Shown piece by piece: positions 38,782-52,300 of a stretch of 64,000 nucleotides of DNA. The position numbers and the translations under genes are program-made. The notes beneath the pieces were generated by a model that had not been told where the DNA came from, made no database searches, and saw only the letters and a program-made list of their open reading frames with translations. The stretch's first letter is position 1. Each line of letters starts with the position of its first letter. Source of the DNA: Paramecium sonneborni (lineage: Eukaryota; Ciliophora; Oligohymenophorea; Peniculida; Parameciidae); NCBI GenBank assembly GCA_905182985.1, contig CAJJDN010000148.1, positions 211,371 through 275,370 on the forward strand, in the 5' to 3' direction.

Positions 38782-40259
38782 TTAACTATTAAATATTATG
38801 TTGTTTTAATGATATCATTATATTTAAGATTTTATTTATTATCTAGAAATAAAATATATATGAACTTAGATTAAATCTTTTTTTTTATTATTTACAAATT
38901 TATAGAGCATGCTTTTCGATAACCGTATTATCTAAGTATTCTCAAACTTAAAATGCTTAATTTCTTTTTTCAAAAATTCTATCTATACTTTGAAGATTTT
39001 TATTTAATATAAATAATAATAGTTTATTGATAGTTATTTTAATTAAAGAACTAAAAATTAAGCAGGGAATAAAATTATCAATTTATTTATTAAAGTTTTT
39101 GATAATGCTTCGACATATTTATTTTTATTAAACTTTTTTATACTTTATTGAAACTATTACATATTCTCATATATAAAATAAATACTACAAAACCTAAAAG
39201 CAATAGTTGATTAAATCATATACATAAATTTTGAATAATTCTTAGGATTAACTTTTAGTCGCTATTAGATACAAACTTAAATTTAAGAATATTTCTTGAT
39301 TATTCAAAAATCTCTTCAAGAGGGATATATGAATTGATGAATTACAGCATTAAATAGAGGAAGACTAACAAAATAGTACCACAGCAATAGAGATTTTATA
39401 TTTAATAGTATAGGTAAATTAAACAAGTTAACTAGATTAATAATAGATGAACAAGTCATTTTAATCGGTATTATTTAAATAAAATACATAACATATTGAA
39501 AATATTAATGTTTTTAGGTAGTATATCTTTATTTTAATAATTTATTCAGAATTCTCGTCCACCTTTAAAATAGATTCTACTAAAATTTATGTTAAACAAC
39601 ACCCCTCTTTGTATTTTATCAATTTTTAACCTCTGAATCTATTCTACCTTTAATCCTTTATCAATTTATTTATCATTTAAATAGTAGAATTATTTTCATC
39701 TGGAAAACATTTAATGTAAATTAGTCTTATGTTTTTAATGTACATTATTAATAAATTAATATGTATTTCCTTTTTTATTAAAAATAATATATCTGTAATC
39801 TTGATTCAAAGAATTAGCAAAAATTATCAAACAAAATAATTTCTTTTTACTATTAGCATCTATATTTTAAAGACTAGTTTATCAGATGTAACCTTGAAAT
39901 TAAAAAAAATAATCTATTAATTAGATCTAATTAAATAAAAAAACTTTAGTCAAAATATTTAATAGATTATCAGATTTGAAGATGTAAGAAACAACAAATT
40001 TAAATTTATTTTCTTAAAAATAATTATAAAACATTTTAACATGGAATTCAAAACAAAGAATACCTTCAGAATAAATTTTACCACAAAAATAGATTATTAA
40101 TAGCATCTATTATTGAATGTTAGAGAATAATACCTAAAATAAATAAATAAAATAGGTTAGATTTAAAATGAAAGTTGATTCTTTTTCAAATAATTAAGGA
40201 TACGAATGATTATAATTTTAAATTTCAAATAGTTATCATAATTTAAATAATAAATATAC
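38782..40259. other. Intergenic region with an unexplained open frame
   Basis: Mostly AT-rich spacer. A plus-strand frame lacking TGA runs 39333-40178 (281 codons) and contains Met codons. Its product is Ile/Asn/Lys/Phe-rich and matches nothing I recognise, so it may be chance or a relic. Confidence 0.3.
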
Positions 40260-43200
40260 TCAATTATTTTTCCGTATTATATTAAGTTCTAAAATTTATG
40301 CGAATTCAGCTATTTTATAATATTATTTATTGTTTAAAATCTCATTTATATTATTTTAATTTTTGATTTAACTTCTCAGTTTTACTAATTATTTTTATTT
40401 TATTTAAAGTTCTACTTCTTAAATTTGCTTTGAAATCTACTCAAAATCTTTTTGCAATTCTTCAATCATTTTGTTATTGTATTAATGAAACAAAATATTT
40501 TCATATATCTTTAATTAATTTTAAGCTTCGTTCTCCCTTTTAGCATTTTCTTCCATCTTTACATTTAATTTTGATAATTAGGCTGGCCTTAAACTATTTT
40601 CCTTTAAATTTTAGTTTTATTAATTTGCATTTTCATTAATTCGTTGACAATATCTTGTTAAATGATACTATTTTAAATAATTAATTAAAGTGTATAATTT
40701 TTCATAAGATTCTAAATTGTTTTTATAGATATTATTGAATTATTAAATTTCATCATTCTAAGGAATTTTTTATATTAATTAATTTAATTGATAAATTAAA
40801 GTTTGCATTTTCTATTTTAATTCATTAAAAGCTTGTGGATTTTATTGTGACTTTTATTCTATTTGACTAATTTCAGTTATTTGTTATGAGATGAATTCTT
40901 CTTATTATTATAAGAACTTACAAGTATCAATAAAAGTGTTATCCAAAGGTATAAATTTTAGTTCTTGCTATTTATTATGTGCGATTTATTTTACTTCAGT
41001 TAATTTTTTGTTTTTTTTTGAATTAAGATCCTATAATTTATTGATAAATACTGGAATATTATTGAAAAATTCCTATTACTTTCCTTTCATAATACTTATC
41101 AATTCTTACGATAGCATTTAATTATCTTTGTTAATTTCATAGTATTTGTCAATGGTTTCTATTTCTTATTCTAGTTATTTTTTCAATTCTTCTTTTTTCT
41201 CATTTATTAATTCTAATTAAATAATTTTATCTTTGTCAATTTTGGCTGACAAAAACTCTTTAAAAAATTGCATATATATTAATTAGAATTGATTCTTTAA
41301 TTAAAAATATTCTTTTTCTTATTCGCCCTTGTTTTCGTTTGTAATTTTTTAAAGTACTAAATGTAATTAATTTACTTTATCTTATTCATTTAATAATTCT
41401 TATTTTAATTTTTCTTAAAATTATTCTAAATAAATTATTTGAACATTTATAGCTTAATAAGAAGTTATTTAATTAAATTTTTAGAAATCCTAATATTATT
41501 GTTTAATTGAATGTATATTTTAATCTATTTTAAGTTATTTATCCATTATCAAAGTCCTTGTTTCATTTTTGCAAAATTAATTATTGCTAAAATTACTAAC
41601 TTAATTTTTTAAACGATTCATTTTATTTATAAAATCATTTAATTAGCCTTCAATAACTTCTAATTTTTTTATTCTTTCAACATTTCTTTAATGAATTTAT
41701 TAATCATTATGTTTTTATTAAAGAATTAAATTATACTATTTTTCGAATTCTTATAATTTTTAACTAATAGAATCAAAAGTTTTTTTGATTTTCTAATAAT
41801 TTAAAAATATTTCATATTTCAATTATGAATTTAAACCTTATAATTATTCAAAGTAAATTTCTATTTGATTATTTATTTAGTTTATCTTCTCAGCATATTG
41901 TTTATTTTCGGATAGATATGTAAATTTATCATAGAAATCTTATAAAGTATTAGTTTAGGCATCAATTTATCCTTAATGTTCTTCTAAAAATTTGTTATCA
42001 ATTTATTCAATAGATTAATTTATTTCATCAATCAAATTTCTCATTTTATCTTAAGCTGATTCTAGTTCTTCAAGCTTGCTTTTGAAAAATTAGTAGGTAA
42101 TAAGCTATTGTGATTTATCAATTTAAATAATAATTTTTTCTTATTATTCTAAAACTTATAATTCTTATGCCAATTTTGAATGGTGCTCTATGACTTATTG
42201 ACATTTTTCTTGTTCTTTAATTGAATATTAAATTCTTTTATAAAAGTTAATTCTTTCCTAAATTTTATTAATATCTCCAGAATGTTAATCATATTGCTAT
42301 TTTAAATTAAAAAAATTATTTTTAAAGTTTTATTTTTCTATATTTAGTTGCTGTTCTAATACTTATAGTTTCTATTCTTCTTCTTTTTTTTACTCTAACC
42401 TTTATTTATCTCCTGCTTATTGTTAGAGTATAGTAAATTATTCTGATATAAATCGATTATTATTATTTTAATCCTATATATCTTATTGTAGTTCTAAAGC
42501 TTATTGACTTTCTAAACCTCTAAGTTACTCTTATTTAGAAACTTATTATATTTATAATTATTTCTATTCATTTTATTAGAATTTTACTGTATTGTTTTAT
42601 AGCAAACTGTTTATATATTGTATCAATTTATCTTTGTTATCATTTTATAAATCAATATTTTTAATCTTTTATAGCGTTTAGTTTAAGTTTTAGCTAAACA
42701 TTTTAATTGTATTTTGATGAGATTATAATAGAATTTACAATGATTATTTTTTGTCTTGTAATTATTATGAATTTTCTTATTACTATTTAGTTTCCAATTC
42801 AGTAACTTTTCTTGAATAATCAAGCATATATTTCGTCTTAATTTCTTACTCTAACTATTACTTAATTTATTTTTCCTATTTTATTTATATTTATTTAATT
42901 TCTTCTTCTTTTTTTTAATTTTCTCTCTCTTTATACTATGAAAGATATTAATTTTACTCTTCTTCTTTACTTTTTTTAAATTTATCCATTTCATTATAAA
43001 ATTCTATTTCTTATTAAAATTTCATTTTAGCTAATAACTCTTTATCTTATTGTTATTTTAGAGCATATTCTTGTTATATTTTTAGTTGTTTTTCTTTTTC
43101 TTTAATTTAGAGTTCAAATTAATTTTTTTATATATTTTTAAACTATTCTAATTTTTCAGAGAGTTCTTTATCTTTTTCCTTTTCTATTAATTTTTTCATT

Positions 43201-44257
43201 TGTTCCATTTCTAATTTCTTCTTTAATTCTAAATCATGCAATTTTTGATCAAACTCTTACTTCATTGCCTTTTTAATTTCTTCTTAAATCCTTTAAAGTT
43301 TTATATTTAATTCTTCTATCTCTTTTGTTAATTTCTTATTTTCTTAAAAGTCTAATTGTGTCTGTTGATTAAATTAATTATAAGATTCAATAATTTTAAC
43401 CAATTTCAATCTTTGAATTGAATTTTTTTTAAGCATCTCCTTAATTAAATTTTTTTCTTTTTATTATAATATTGGATTTATTTGAATTTATTTATCAATT
43501 TCAACTTGTGATTTATTTAAAACTAAATTAAATATTTCTTATATTGATGTACCTAGATTATAAATTGTAATTACCATTAAAGAATGTTTTTCCGACTAAT
43601 ATTTCATACCAAATACATCCCAAAGACCATATGTCCACTGATTTATCATAAAAAGAGCCTAAATTTGAATTACTCTATAACACTTCTGGAGCTATATAAT
43701 ATGGTGTTCCAACACAACTAGTTTTGGCCATCTAATTTGCATTTTCTTTGACTAAACCAAAGTCAATCAATTTAATGATTTTTTAATTGTTAGGCTAATT
43801 CAAAAATACAAAGTTTTCAGGTTTTAAATCTCTGTGAAATAATCCAGATTAATGAAGTTAGCTAACTCCTTATACCATCTTATATAATTATATAAATAAT
43901 TACTTAAAGGAAATATTAATTTTTTTATTAATAATCCAAGCGATGGTAATCATTTGTTTGCATATATTAAAAAAATTCACCATCAGCAAATTCCATTACG
44001 ATGATTGGACATGTATTTTAATAATTTTATAATCCTTTAATTTTTATTATATGGCTGAAGTTATTTTAACGAATTGATTAAATTGCTTTTAATTCATTAC
44101 TATTAATTTTTTTGTATTCTTTAATAGCCACAATTTCTTTTGTTTAAATATTTTGTCCCTTATAAACATTGCCTTCTGTCCCTTCACCAAGTTTCTATAA
44201 CTTTTAGTAGGTCACACCTTCAATCATTATTTTTCCTAAGTCCTAATTATTTTCCAT
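40260..44257 (-). CDS. Protein kinase with a very long coiled-coil tail
   Basis: 1316 residues; introns 43879-43903 (25 nt) and 43553-43574 (22) bring all parts into one frame ending at TGA 40260-40262. The kinase domain fills roughly the first 250 residues. It has the loop GEGTEGNVYKG, VAIKEYKK (the ATP-binding Lys), HRDLKPEN, DFG, GTPYYIAPE and DIWSLGCIWYE, so every catalytic residue is present. The remaining ~1000 residues are Glu/Lys/Gln-rich with heptad-like leucines (QKLHDLELKKKLEMEQ and similar), a long coiled coil typical of cytoskeleton- or basal-body-associated kinases in ciliates. Substrate and localisation are not visible. Upstream lies AT-rich spacer and the 653-bp assembly repeat. 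Confidence 0.84.
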
Positions 44258-44570
44258 ATTGAATTTCTTCTTAAATAAAGAATTTAATAAATAATTTCTT
44301 CTATATAAAACCTATTTCTATTAAAATAAAAAATGAAGTTAATTTTTTTAATTAAAAAAATATAATTCATAATAATATAGCATTTTTAATACATTAAATG
44401 ATCATTAAAAACTAATAAACCTGATGATTATTTTGTTTAAGTGATTATTAATTATAATTATTTAAAATGAGCCCATTTTCTATTTATCCTTCTTTGAGAT
44501 CTCTAAATTAACACAGTTAATTTTTAAAGTATTAAATTGCTTTATTTTCTCATGCGAATACAAATTCAGT

Positions 44571-45223
44571 TGCTAACTAAAATTACAAAATATTTTGAAT
44601 TATTTTCCTTACCTATTTTTATAAATAAATAATATATAAATATTTATTTGATAAATACTAATTAAATAACATATCTCAGGAATTTCTTGATAAAAAACAA
44701 GCAAAATATATGTAAACTTTATAATTACATCAATTTAATTTTAGTTAGTCTTCTTTAATGCAAATAGTTAAATTTAAATAATACATTACTCTTTTTATTT
44801 TTGTATACTTTGAATAAATGCTACAATCATTATATTTTTAATTAATAGAAAACAATTAATAAAATATATTAAGGTATAAAAGCACAACTTGCTATTATTT
44901 TGTGAAATAATTTCTAAAACAAAATTAATTATAAACTTGATTTTAATGAACTACATTATCTTAAAAATTGTTTTTTTAAAACATATTAGAGGGATTCTCG
45001 ATATTTAATCAAAGTAGCCTTACTTATGACATTAAACAAGAATTAAAACTTAAATTATTACAAATTACATATATTTTATTGAATTTTACAAAATTTATAT
45101 AGCCATTCTCATTATTAGTCAACTGATTATTATTTATAGATATTAACCTATAATTTTGCCATTTTCTCGAAAAATTTCTTCTCAAAGTTTGAACTAATTA
45201 TTTTTCTTTAATATAAAAAAAAA
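44571..45223. repeat. Exact 653-bp repeat flanking the gap, copy 1
   Basis: Same sequence as 45648-46300, directly before a run of 424 Ns. It contains only AT-rich noncoding sequence. Its position at the gap edges points to an unmerged contig overlap. Confidence 0.9.
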
Positions 45224-45647
45224 NNNNNNNNNNNNNNNNNNNNNNNNNNNNNNNNNNNNNNNNNNNNNNNNNNNNNNNNNNNNNNNNNNNNNNNNNNNNN
45301 NNNNNNNNNNNNNNNNNNNNNNNNNNNNNNNNNNNNNNNNNNNNNNNNNNNNNNNNNNNNNNNNNNNNNNNNNNNNNNNNNNNNNNNNNNNNNNNNNNNN
45401 NNNNNNNNNNNNNNNNNNNNNNNNNNNNNNNNNNNNNNNNNNNNNNNNNNNNNNNNNNNNNNNNNNNNNNNNNNNNNNNNNNNNNNNNNNNNNNNNNNNN
45501 NNNNNNNNNNNNNNNNNNNNNNNNNNNNNNNNNNNNNNNNNNNNNNNNNNNNNNNNNNNNNNNNNNNNNNNNNNNNNNNNNNNNNNNNNNNNNNNNNNNN
45601 NNNNNNNNNNNNNNNNNNNNNNNNNNNNNNNNNNNNNNNNNNNNNNN
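45224..45647. other. Assembly gap (424 Ns)
   Basis: Run of Ns between two identical 653-bp flanks. It probably represents no missing sequence if the flanks are one locus. Confidence 0.95.
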
Positions 45648-46300
45648 TGCTAACTAAAATTACAAAATATTTTGAATTATTTTCCTTACCTATTTTTATA
45701 AATAAATAATATATAAATATTTATTTGATAAATACTAATTAAATAACATATCTCAGGAATTTCTTGATAAAAAACAAGCAAAATATATGTAAACTTTATA
45801 ATTACATCAATTTAATTTTAGTTAGTCTTCTTTAATGCAAATAGTTAAATTTAAATAATACATTACTCTTTTTATTTTTGTATACTTTGAATAAATGCTA
45901 CAATCATTATATTTTTAATTAATAGAAAACAATTAATAAAATATATTAAGGTATAAAAGCACAACTTGCTATTATTTTGTGAAATAATTTCTAAAACAAA
46001 ATTAATTATAAACTTGATTTTAATGAACTACATTATCTTAAAAATTGTTTTTTTAAAACATATTAGAGGGATTCTCGATATTTAATCAAAGTAGCCTTAC
46101 TTATGACATTAAACAAGAATTAAAACTTAAATTATTACAAATTACATATATTTTATTGAATTTTACAAAATTTATATAGCCATTCTCATTATTAGTCAAC
46201 TGATTATTATTTATAGATATTAACCTATAATTTTGCCATTTTCTCGAAAAATTTCTTCTCAAAGTTTGAACTAATTATTTTTCTTTAATATAAAAAAAAA
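45648..46300. repeat. Exact 653-bp repeat flanking the gap, copy 2
   Basis: Copy of 44571-45223 on the right side of the gap. The unique sequence that follows leads into the HECT ligase gene. Confidence 0.9.
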
Positions 46301-46368
46301 ACACATTATTTAAGGGAAAATAGATTTAAGAGCTTTATTTATGACTTAAAAATATCATTATTAAATTT

Positions 46369-49300
46369 ATGAAGTATGAACTTACAGCATTAGAATACTC
46401 TGAAATAGATCTATAAGTAATTTAAGAAATATATTTAGATGAAAATCTTAATAGATTCTTTTAACATGAAAGAAATAAACAACTTTCTAAAATAATAAAA
46501 AGATGTATTGGATGGTGTTAAAACTTCTTTTATACTATATCTGCTGAATAAAATTGATGAAAACTTAGAAAATGCCATCAGAGAGTTATAAAATAACTCC
46601 TAGTATGATTGCTCTTAATTGTTGATTTCTGTCAAAGAATTAATGGAAATACAATTTTAATTCAGGTAATTCTATAATAATTTTTAATAGACTTCATTTT
46701 AAGTCTTATGAACATTTAATTCACATAATTGAATATACAGATGATTTACTTATTTATGAATAAGTTTTATCGATATTAAAGTACTTTAATGGCAACCTCT
46801 AATAAAATTTAACTTTAAGAATTCTTTATTTCTAGAAAATAATATATGATCATGTTAATTCTTTGGCTTCAAGAAAAATAGAATTGATTGATTTTTATTA
46901 TTAAGATCCTAAATATAAAACGATTACTAGTCATCCAATCGAAGCTTTATAATTTGATATAGAATATTATCGACCAACATAATTAGAGGAAAGTTATGAA
47001 TACTTATCTCAGAACTAGATTCATAAAATAAGTCAAGAAGGAGAAATTGAAATTAAAGTAATAGTAAAATATTTATAATTTTAGAAAATTACAATTATTG
47101 ATAATAATTCAACTTCCGCATTCAATTTATCAAGAAATCTATTAAATGTGTATGATTAACACTTTTCACCACTTATTGAGATTCTAAAATATAGAATACT
47201 GATTAAAAGAGGATTACTTTCAAAGCCAGAATAAACCAGAAATATCATTATCAAATTACATTTAAAATCTTCAAAATTTTCTGTATACAAATCAATCTAA
47301 CTAAAATTCAATTAAATATTTCCATTAAAATTTTGAATGGGTTGATAATTTTCATTTATTTAAACTTTAAACAATTGATACACTTGTGTTAAAAGAGTTA
47401 CTTTTAACTTATTCAAAAAATATTAATTATTTATATAGCTAAAAAAAAGACAAAGAACTATTAGAACTATTTTCTGATGTTTTTTCAATGTAAAATATAG
47501 AAAAAAATGAATAAATTATTGGCTATCCTTTAAGATATTCTCCTTAGATAATGACTGAACGATTAGCTGGAAATGACTAGATAACTAGTAGCATCTTAAT
47601 GATTTTCACATCTCCAATATTTAATAGAAGATTCTTAGTAAAAAATCAATTCGCAAATTAAACATTTATAATTTTAAAAAAAGGTTTGAGTATCTAAGAT
47701 AATAAATTAATGCTTCCTCCTTAATAATTAATTGCAGCAATACAACTTTTAGGGTTTTTATCATAATGCTAAGATTTTAACAGAAATAATTAGATTTTTG
47801 ACTATCTTTTAATAATAGCTGAATAATACATTAATTTAAGTCTTACTTTGTAAAAACCAACTGAAAATGGTTATATATAAATATGCCTGAATGAAGCAGA
47901 TGAAATTATTTAGGGTTTCATTCAAGCTTTATCTGAATGTTTTGATTATAATTTGATTATTAATTAGTTTGGATAACAAAATATATTGAATAATAATCTA
48001 AATAGAAATTCTATTTTGGGTACAAAGATTTTAAATTCTAATCTGTTTGGTATTATATTAAGTAAATTATAATCAACAGTTTAATTAAAAAAATCAATTC
48101 TAATAACATTTTAATTAGTTAAATTATTTAAAGTTGATCCTGAATTATTAGTCAATGTTATTAATACCAATTTACCTGATTTCTTGAATGAAATTATTTA
48201 AAAAATCAATATTGTTGAATTAGAAACAGATTAAATGATTGATATTCTTGATTTTTATTTAAGTATTTCTTTAGAAGAAAACGGATATCAAAAATTTTAT
48301 AATCATGGAATAAATTTCATTAAAAGGTTATTATATTATCACTTAATTACTCGAGAACAAATTAATCATTGGTTTTTGGTGGAGTTAGGAACTTCAATAA
48401 AATTTTATATATAAGATTCAATAAATAAAGAACAAAGTATAGCTTTAATAAATCAAATAGTTTTAAATGTATTATAATTATCATTATAATAATTATCTGA
48501 TAAATAAAATCAATTAAACTATGATTAGAACTTTAAATCAGAATATTTAAAGATATTTGAGAAAAAGAGAGAAATAGAATGTTTTTTGTTCACTTTATCT
48601 TGGGAAAATAATATTTTACTCTCTGAAGGATATTTCGAAATTTTTGTGATGATATTCAAAATCCCATAATTTAATACTTTCAAATTTTTTGGTCTTGATC
48701 CTTAAAAATGCCTAGAAAAAGCATTAGAGTTAATAGAATCATGGGAAACAGAATTGGGATGCTCCTTGAACGACGCAAAATTTTTGTTTTCAAATGAATA
48801 ATAATTCTTAGAGAAATGCTCTCCTTAAAATTATTAAGTAACTTCTCGGTTTTCTGAAATTTTACATTATTTTAATTAAGTTAGAAATAAAATTTAAAAT
48901 ATGAGATTAAATGATTAAACTTTTAATGTTCACTTAATAAATAAATGTATGGAAATATTTGAAATTCTAATTATCTCTCAATTTTGGATATAGGAGGAAA
49001 AGATAGATATATTAAATAATGGAAATCATCCATGTGCATACTTACTTGTTATAATTATCGTGTTAATTACAAAAATTTAAGATAAAAACAAAATTGCTTA
49101 ATCTGTAAGTAAATTTTTTAGTAAAATTAGTTTATTATTAAAAAATATTCCTGAAATAACTCCTTAAATTTTTAAATAAATCATTTTTTTATTAGAATTT
49201 TTTTAGGCTGTTGATTTTGAGATTCTTGATTTTATTATCAATTCTGATATAGGCTAAAATTTGTAAGATAGTCTCAAAAATTACATTATTACAATCAACT

Positions 49301-52300
49301 CTGTAAATTAAAATTTACAAATAATATAAGATTTTGACAAAAATTTTCTAAATATATTGAAATTATTATATGGCAATTCTAGATAAAATCATAGTTTATC
49401 AACAAAAAGAAAAATGATTCAGGATATTTCAAATTTGATTTTAATTATATAAGATTCACAACACGAAAACATTGAATAAATTAAGTAATTTTTATTGATT
49501 TAAGGATATTTTATGTAAAGTCAAAATTTTATGGATTTAAAAAGAAATAATCGTTCTATTAATTCAGAAAGGAGAGACTAATTACGTAAATAACTTGAAA
49601 ATATTGAGTTCGAATCTCAATATATAAATCTTATCCTTAATTTAAATCCTCATGAGTTGACAGCGTTTGATTTTTTAAACTTTGAAGCAATGAATAGATA
49701 ACATCTTGATAAATTCATTATTCGATAAAACCTATAAATATTGAATAATAGATAATAGATTGATGAAACAGATAAGGAACATTAGTTGATCGAAATCGAA
49801 TAAGAATCTCTTAGGATATATCTTAAGAAAAATACTTTTTTTTTTTCAAATTCTTTATTAGGTATATTAGAAAAGTTGGATATACAATTTTATGAACAAG
49901 AACTCTTTTAATTTTTAGAATTAATAGTTGATCGTTCTTTCAACTTAAAATTAAATTTTACAAGAATTACATAAGATAAATAATATTTTAAATATCACAA
50001 GATGCAAATATTAATAGTTTAATAGTAGTGTTATACTTGATTTAGAAATAAAAAATTTTTTCATAAGATCAAGACTTACTTATAATTGAATTTCTTAAAT
50101 TACTTGATGTTTTGCTAAAAAAAGAGGATGAAAAAGCATATTAAGCTATTTTTTTGACCCTAGTTATATTAAACAAATTAAATACAGATAATAAATAAAT
50201 TCTTGCTTAAATATTAAAGGGCACAAAATGCTGCTTTGATTCTAATGTTTCTAATCATTCAACTCCACAAATTTGTATTGATATTTTAGTAAGACTTTTC
50301 TAAAAGGAAAGATAATATATAAATCTATTTATTTTTTAAATGAATGGTTTAGAAGCGTTACTTAAATTGAAAGGAAAAATTATTTATACTCAATTTTTAC
50401 ATCTGTCAAAATTAGCTATGGCTATAATTTATGATTAGACTTTAGTCAGAGTCTAATTTGAAACTCAAATAAAGAAAATACTATTTAATTAAGAACAAAA
50501 TATTGAAATCCAAAAAACTCATTAAAATTTATAATAGCAAAATTATTAAAATTTAAATACATATCCTATTTGTTTTTAACCAGTTTACTATAATGTCTAA
50601 GCAAATTAATAATTAAAAATAACTAAAAATCATCCAGCTTTGCTTGCCCTATAAAAAGAGAACATTTATTAGGAAGATTTTAAATATATTATGAATTTAT
50701 TATTTGAAGAATCAGTAAATGATGAATATTTAGTTTTAAAATAAGGTATTGCTCTAGATACATTAAATAGTATCAATTAAAATGGAGATTCAATCTTACA
50801 ATTTAATTTCAAACATAAATAAGAGACATAAACTCTTTTAAGACTTTTAGTTTAATAAATGATTAGATCATATTTTGAAAATAATCAATAGTATCAATAT
50901 AATTGGAAAACGATATTTGATGTTTTAAAGCTAATTATTTAAAAATTTCCAATACTCTTACCATAACTTTTAAGAATTAATTGTAGCAAGTTTCTTGAAA
51001 AATATATCAATTTTATTGGTTCTAAAATTTCATTCTTGACTATATTAACGAGAATTTTGAATCCATCTAGGAGTTTTATATTTTATATATGTTTGGATAA
51101 TTTAGTTCTTTTTAGAAAATCTGATAATATAATTGTTCCTTTTGCATATGAAATTAGAAGATTAGTAATAAGGGAATTATTTGTTGAGATTAATAAATCT
51201 ATTCAATATTTAGACGAAAAAGTATGCCGGTTATCTGATATTTTAGTGACTTTATTATAAATAAAATCTGTTGCAAAAATTTGTATTTAAAATATTAACG
51301 AGCCTTTTAACTCATTTAATTTTATTAAAACTTACATAGATGGAATCAAAAGCTTCAATATGAAATAATATTTTATTTTCAAAAATCAATTATTTTTCAT
51401 AATAAAGACTCTGAATATACTTTATAGCGTTGCTATTAATTTAATTTTAGATAAAACTGAATCAATTAAAGTTGATTCTTTTTAAATGAACTCAGAAGAG
51501 ATCAAGCAATAAATATTTTAAAACTTAATGTCACATTTTCAAGATGGAGTGATACAGAATCCAAATATAAGTAACCTTGTTTCTTAAAAATGGCCACTAT
51601 TAACAATTAAAAAAGGAGAATTTGATGATTATTTTTAGATAGAAGAAGAATAAGAAATTCCATCTGATTAATAAATAATAATTGAAAATTATGAAAACTC
51701 TCATGAAATTTTAGCTGCAGCTTTAGAATAAGAATCAATAAATTGGGTAGATGAAAATGATTAGGTAACAGAAAATTTCCATTCAAATAATTTAGGGGAT
51801 TAATATACCCTCCATAACCTTCATATAGATGATAAATCAGATTAATCTCTTTGGAAATCTGGATTTTTTAATATAGATTTAAATATATAACTACCTTTCT
51901 AATTTTAAAAAATATTAATAAAATTCTAATCAATATTTAATAATAAATTTTAGAAGGAAGAAATATATTTAAACTAAATGGATCAAGTAGTAAATATTGC
52001 TAATAAAAATTATGAGAATGATATTTTATAAATTAGAGATTAAGAGGAATAATTCCAATTATTCATCTAATAAGAAGATGAATTGTTATAAGATTAATTA
52101 GAAGATTAAAATTAGCAAAAAACATATTCTATAATTAAAAATAAGATAAAATCTGTACTGAATAATAGAAAATAGTCCCTAAAATTATTAGGTTTAGTTG
52201 ATCGATAATTTTTATAACTTATAATTTAATTTTTGTAGGTAGATGATAATTTTGAATCTTAGGATAACTATATAAATTAATTTTTGATGAATTTAGGTAC

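Noticed and set aside
40891..41121. Plus-strand open frame of 76 codons
   Set aside because: It is the antisense shadow of the coiled-coil tail of the minus-strand kinase gene.
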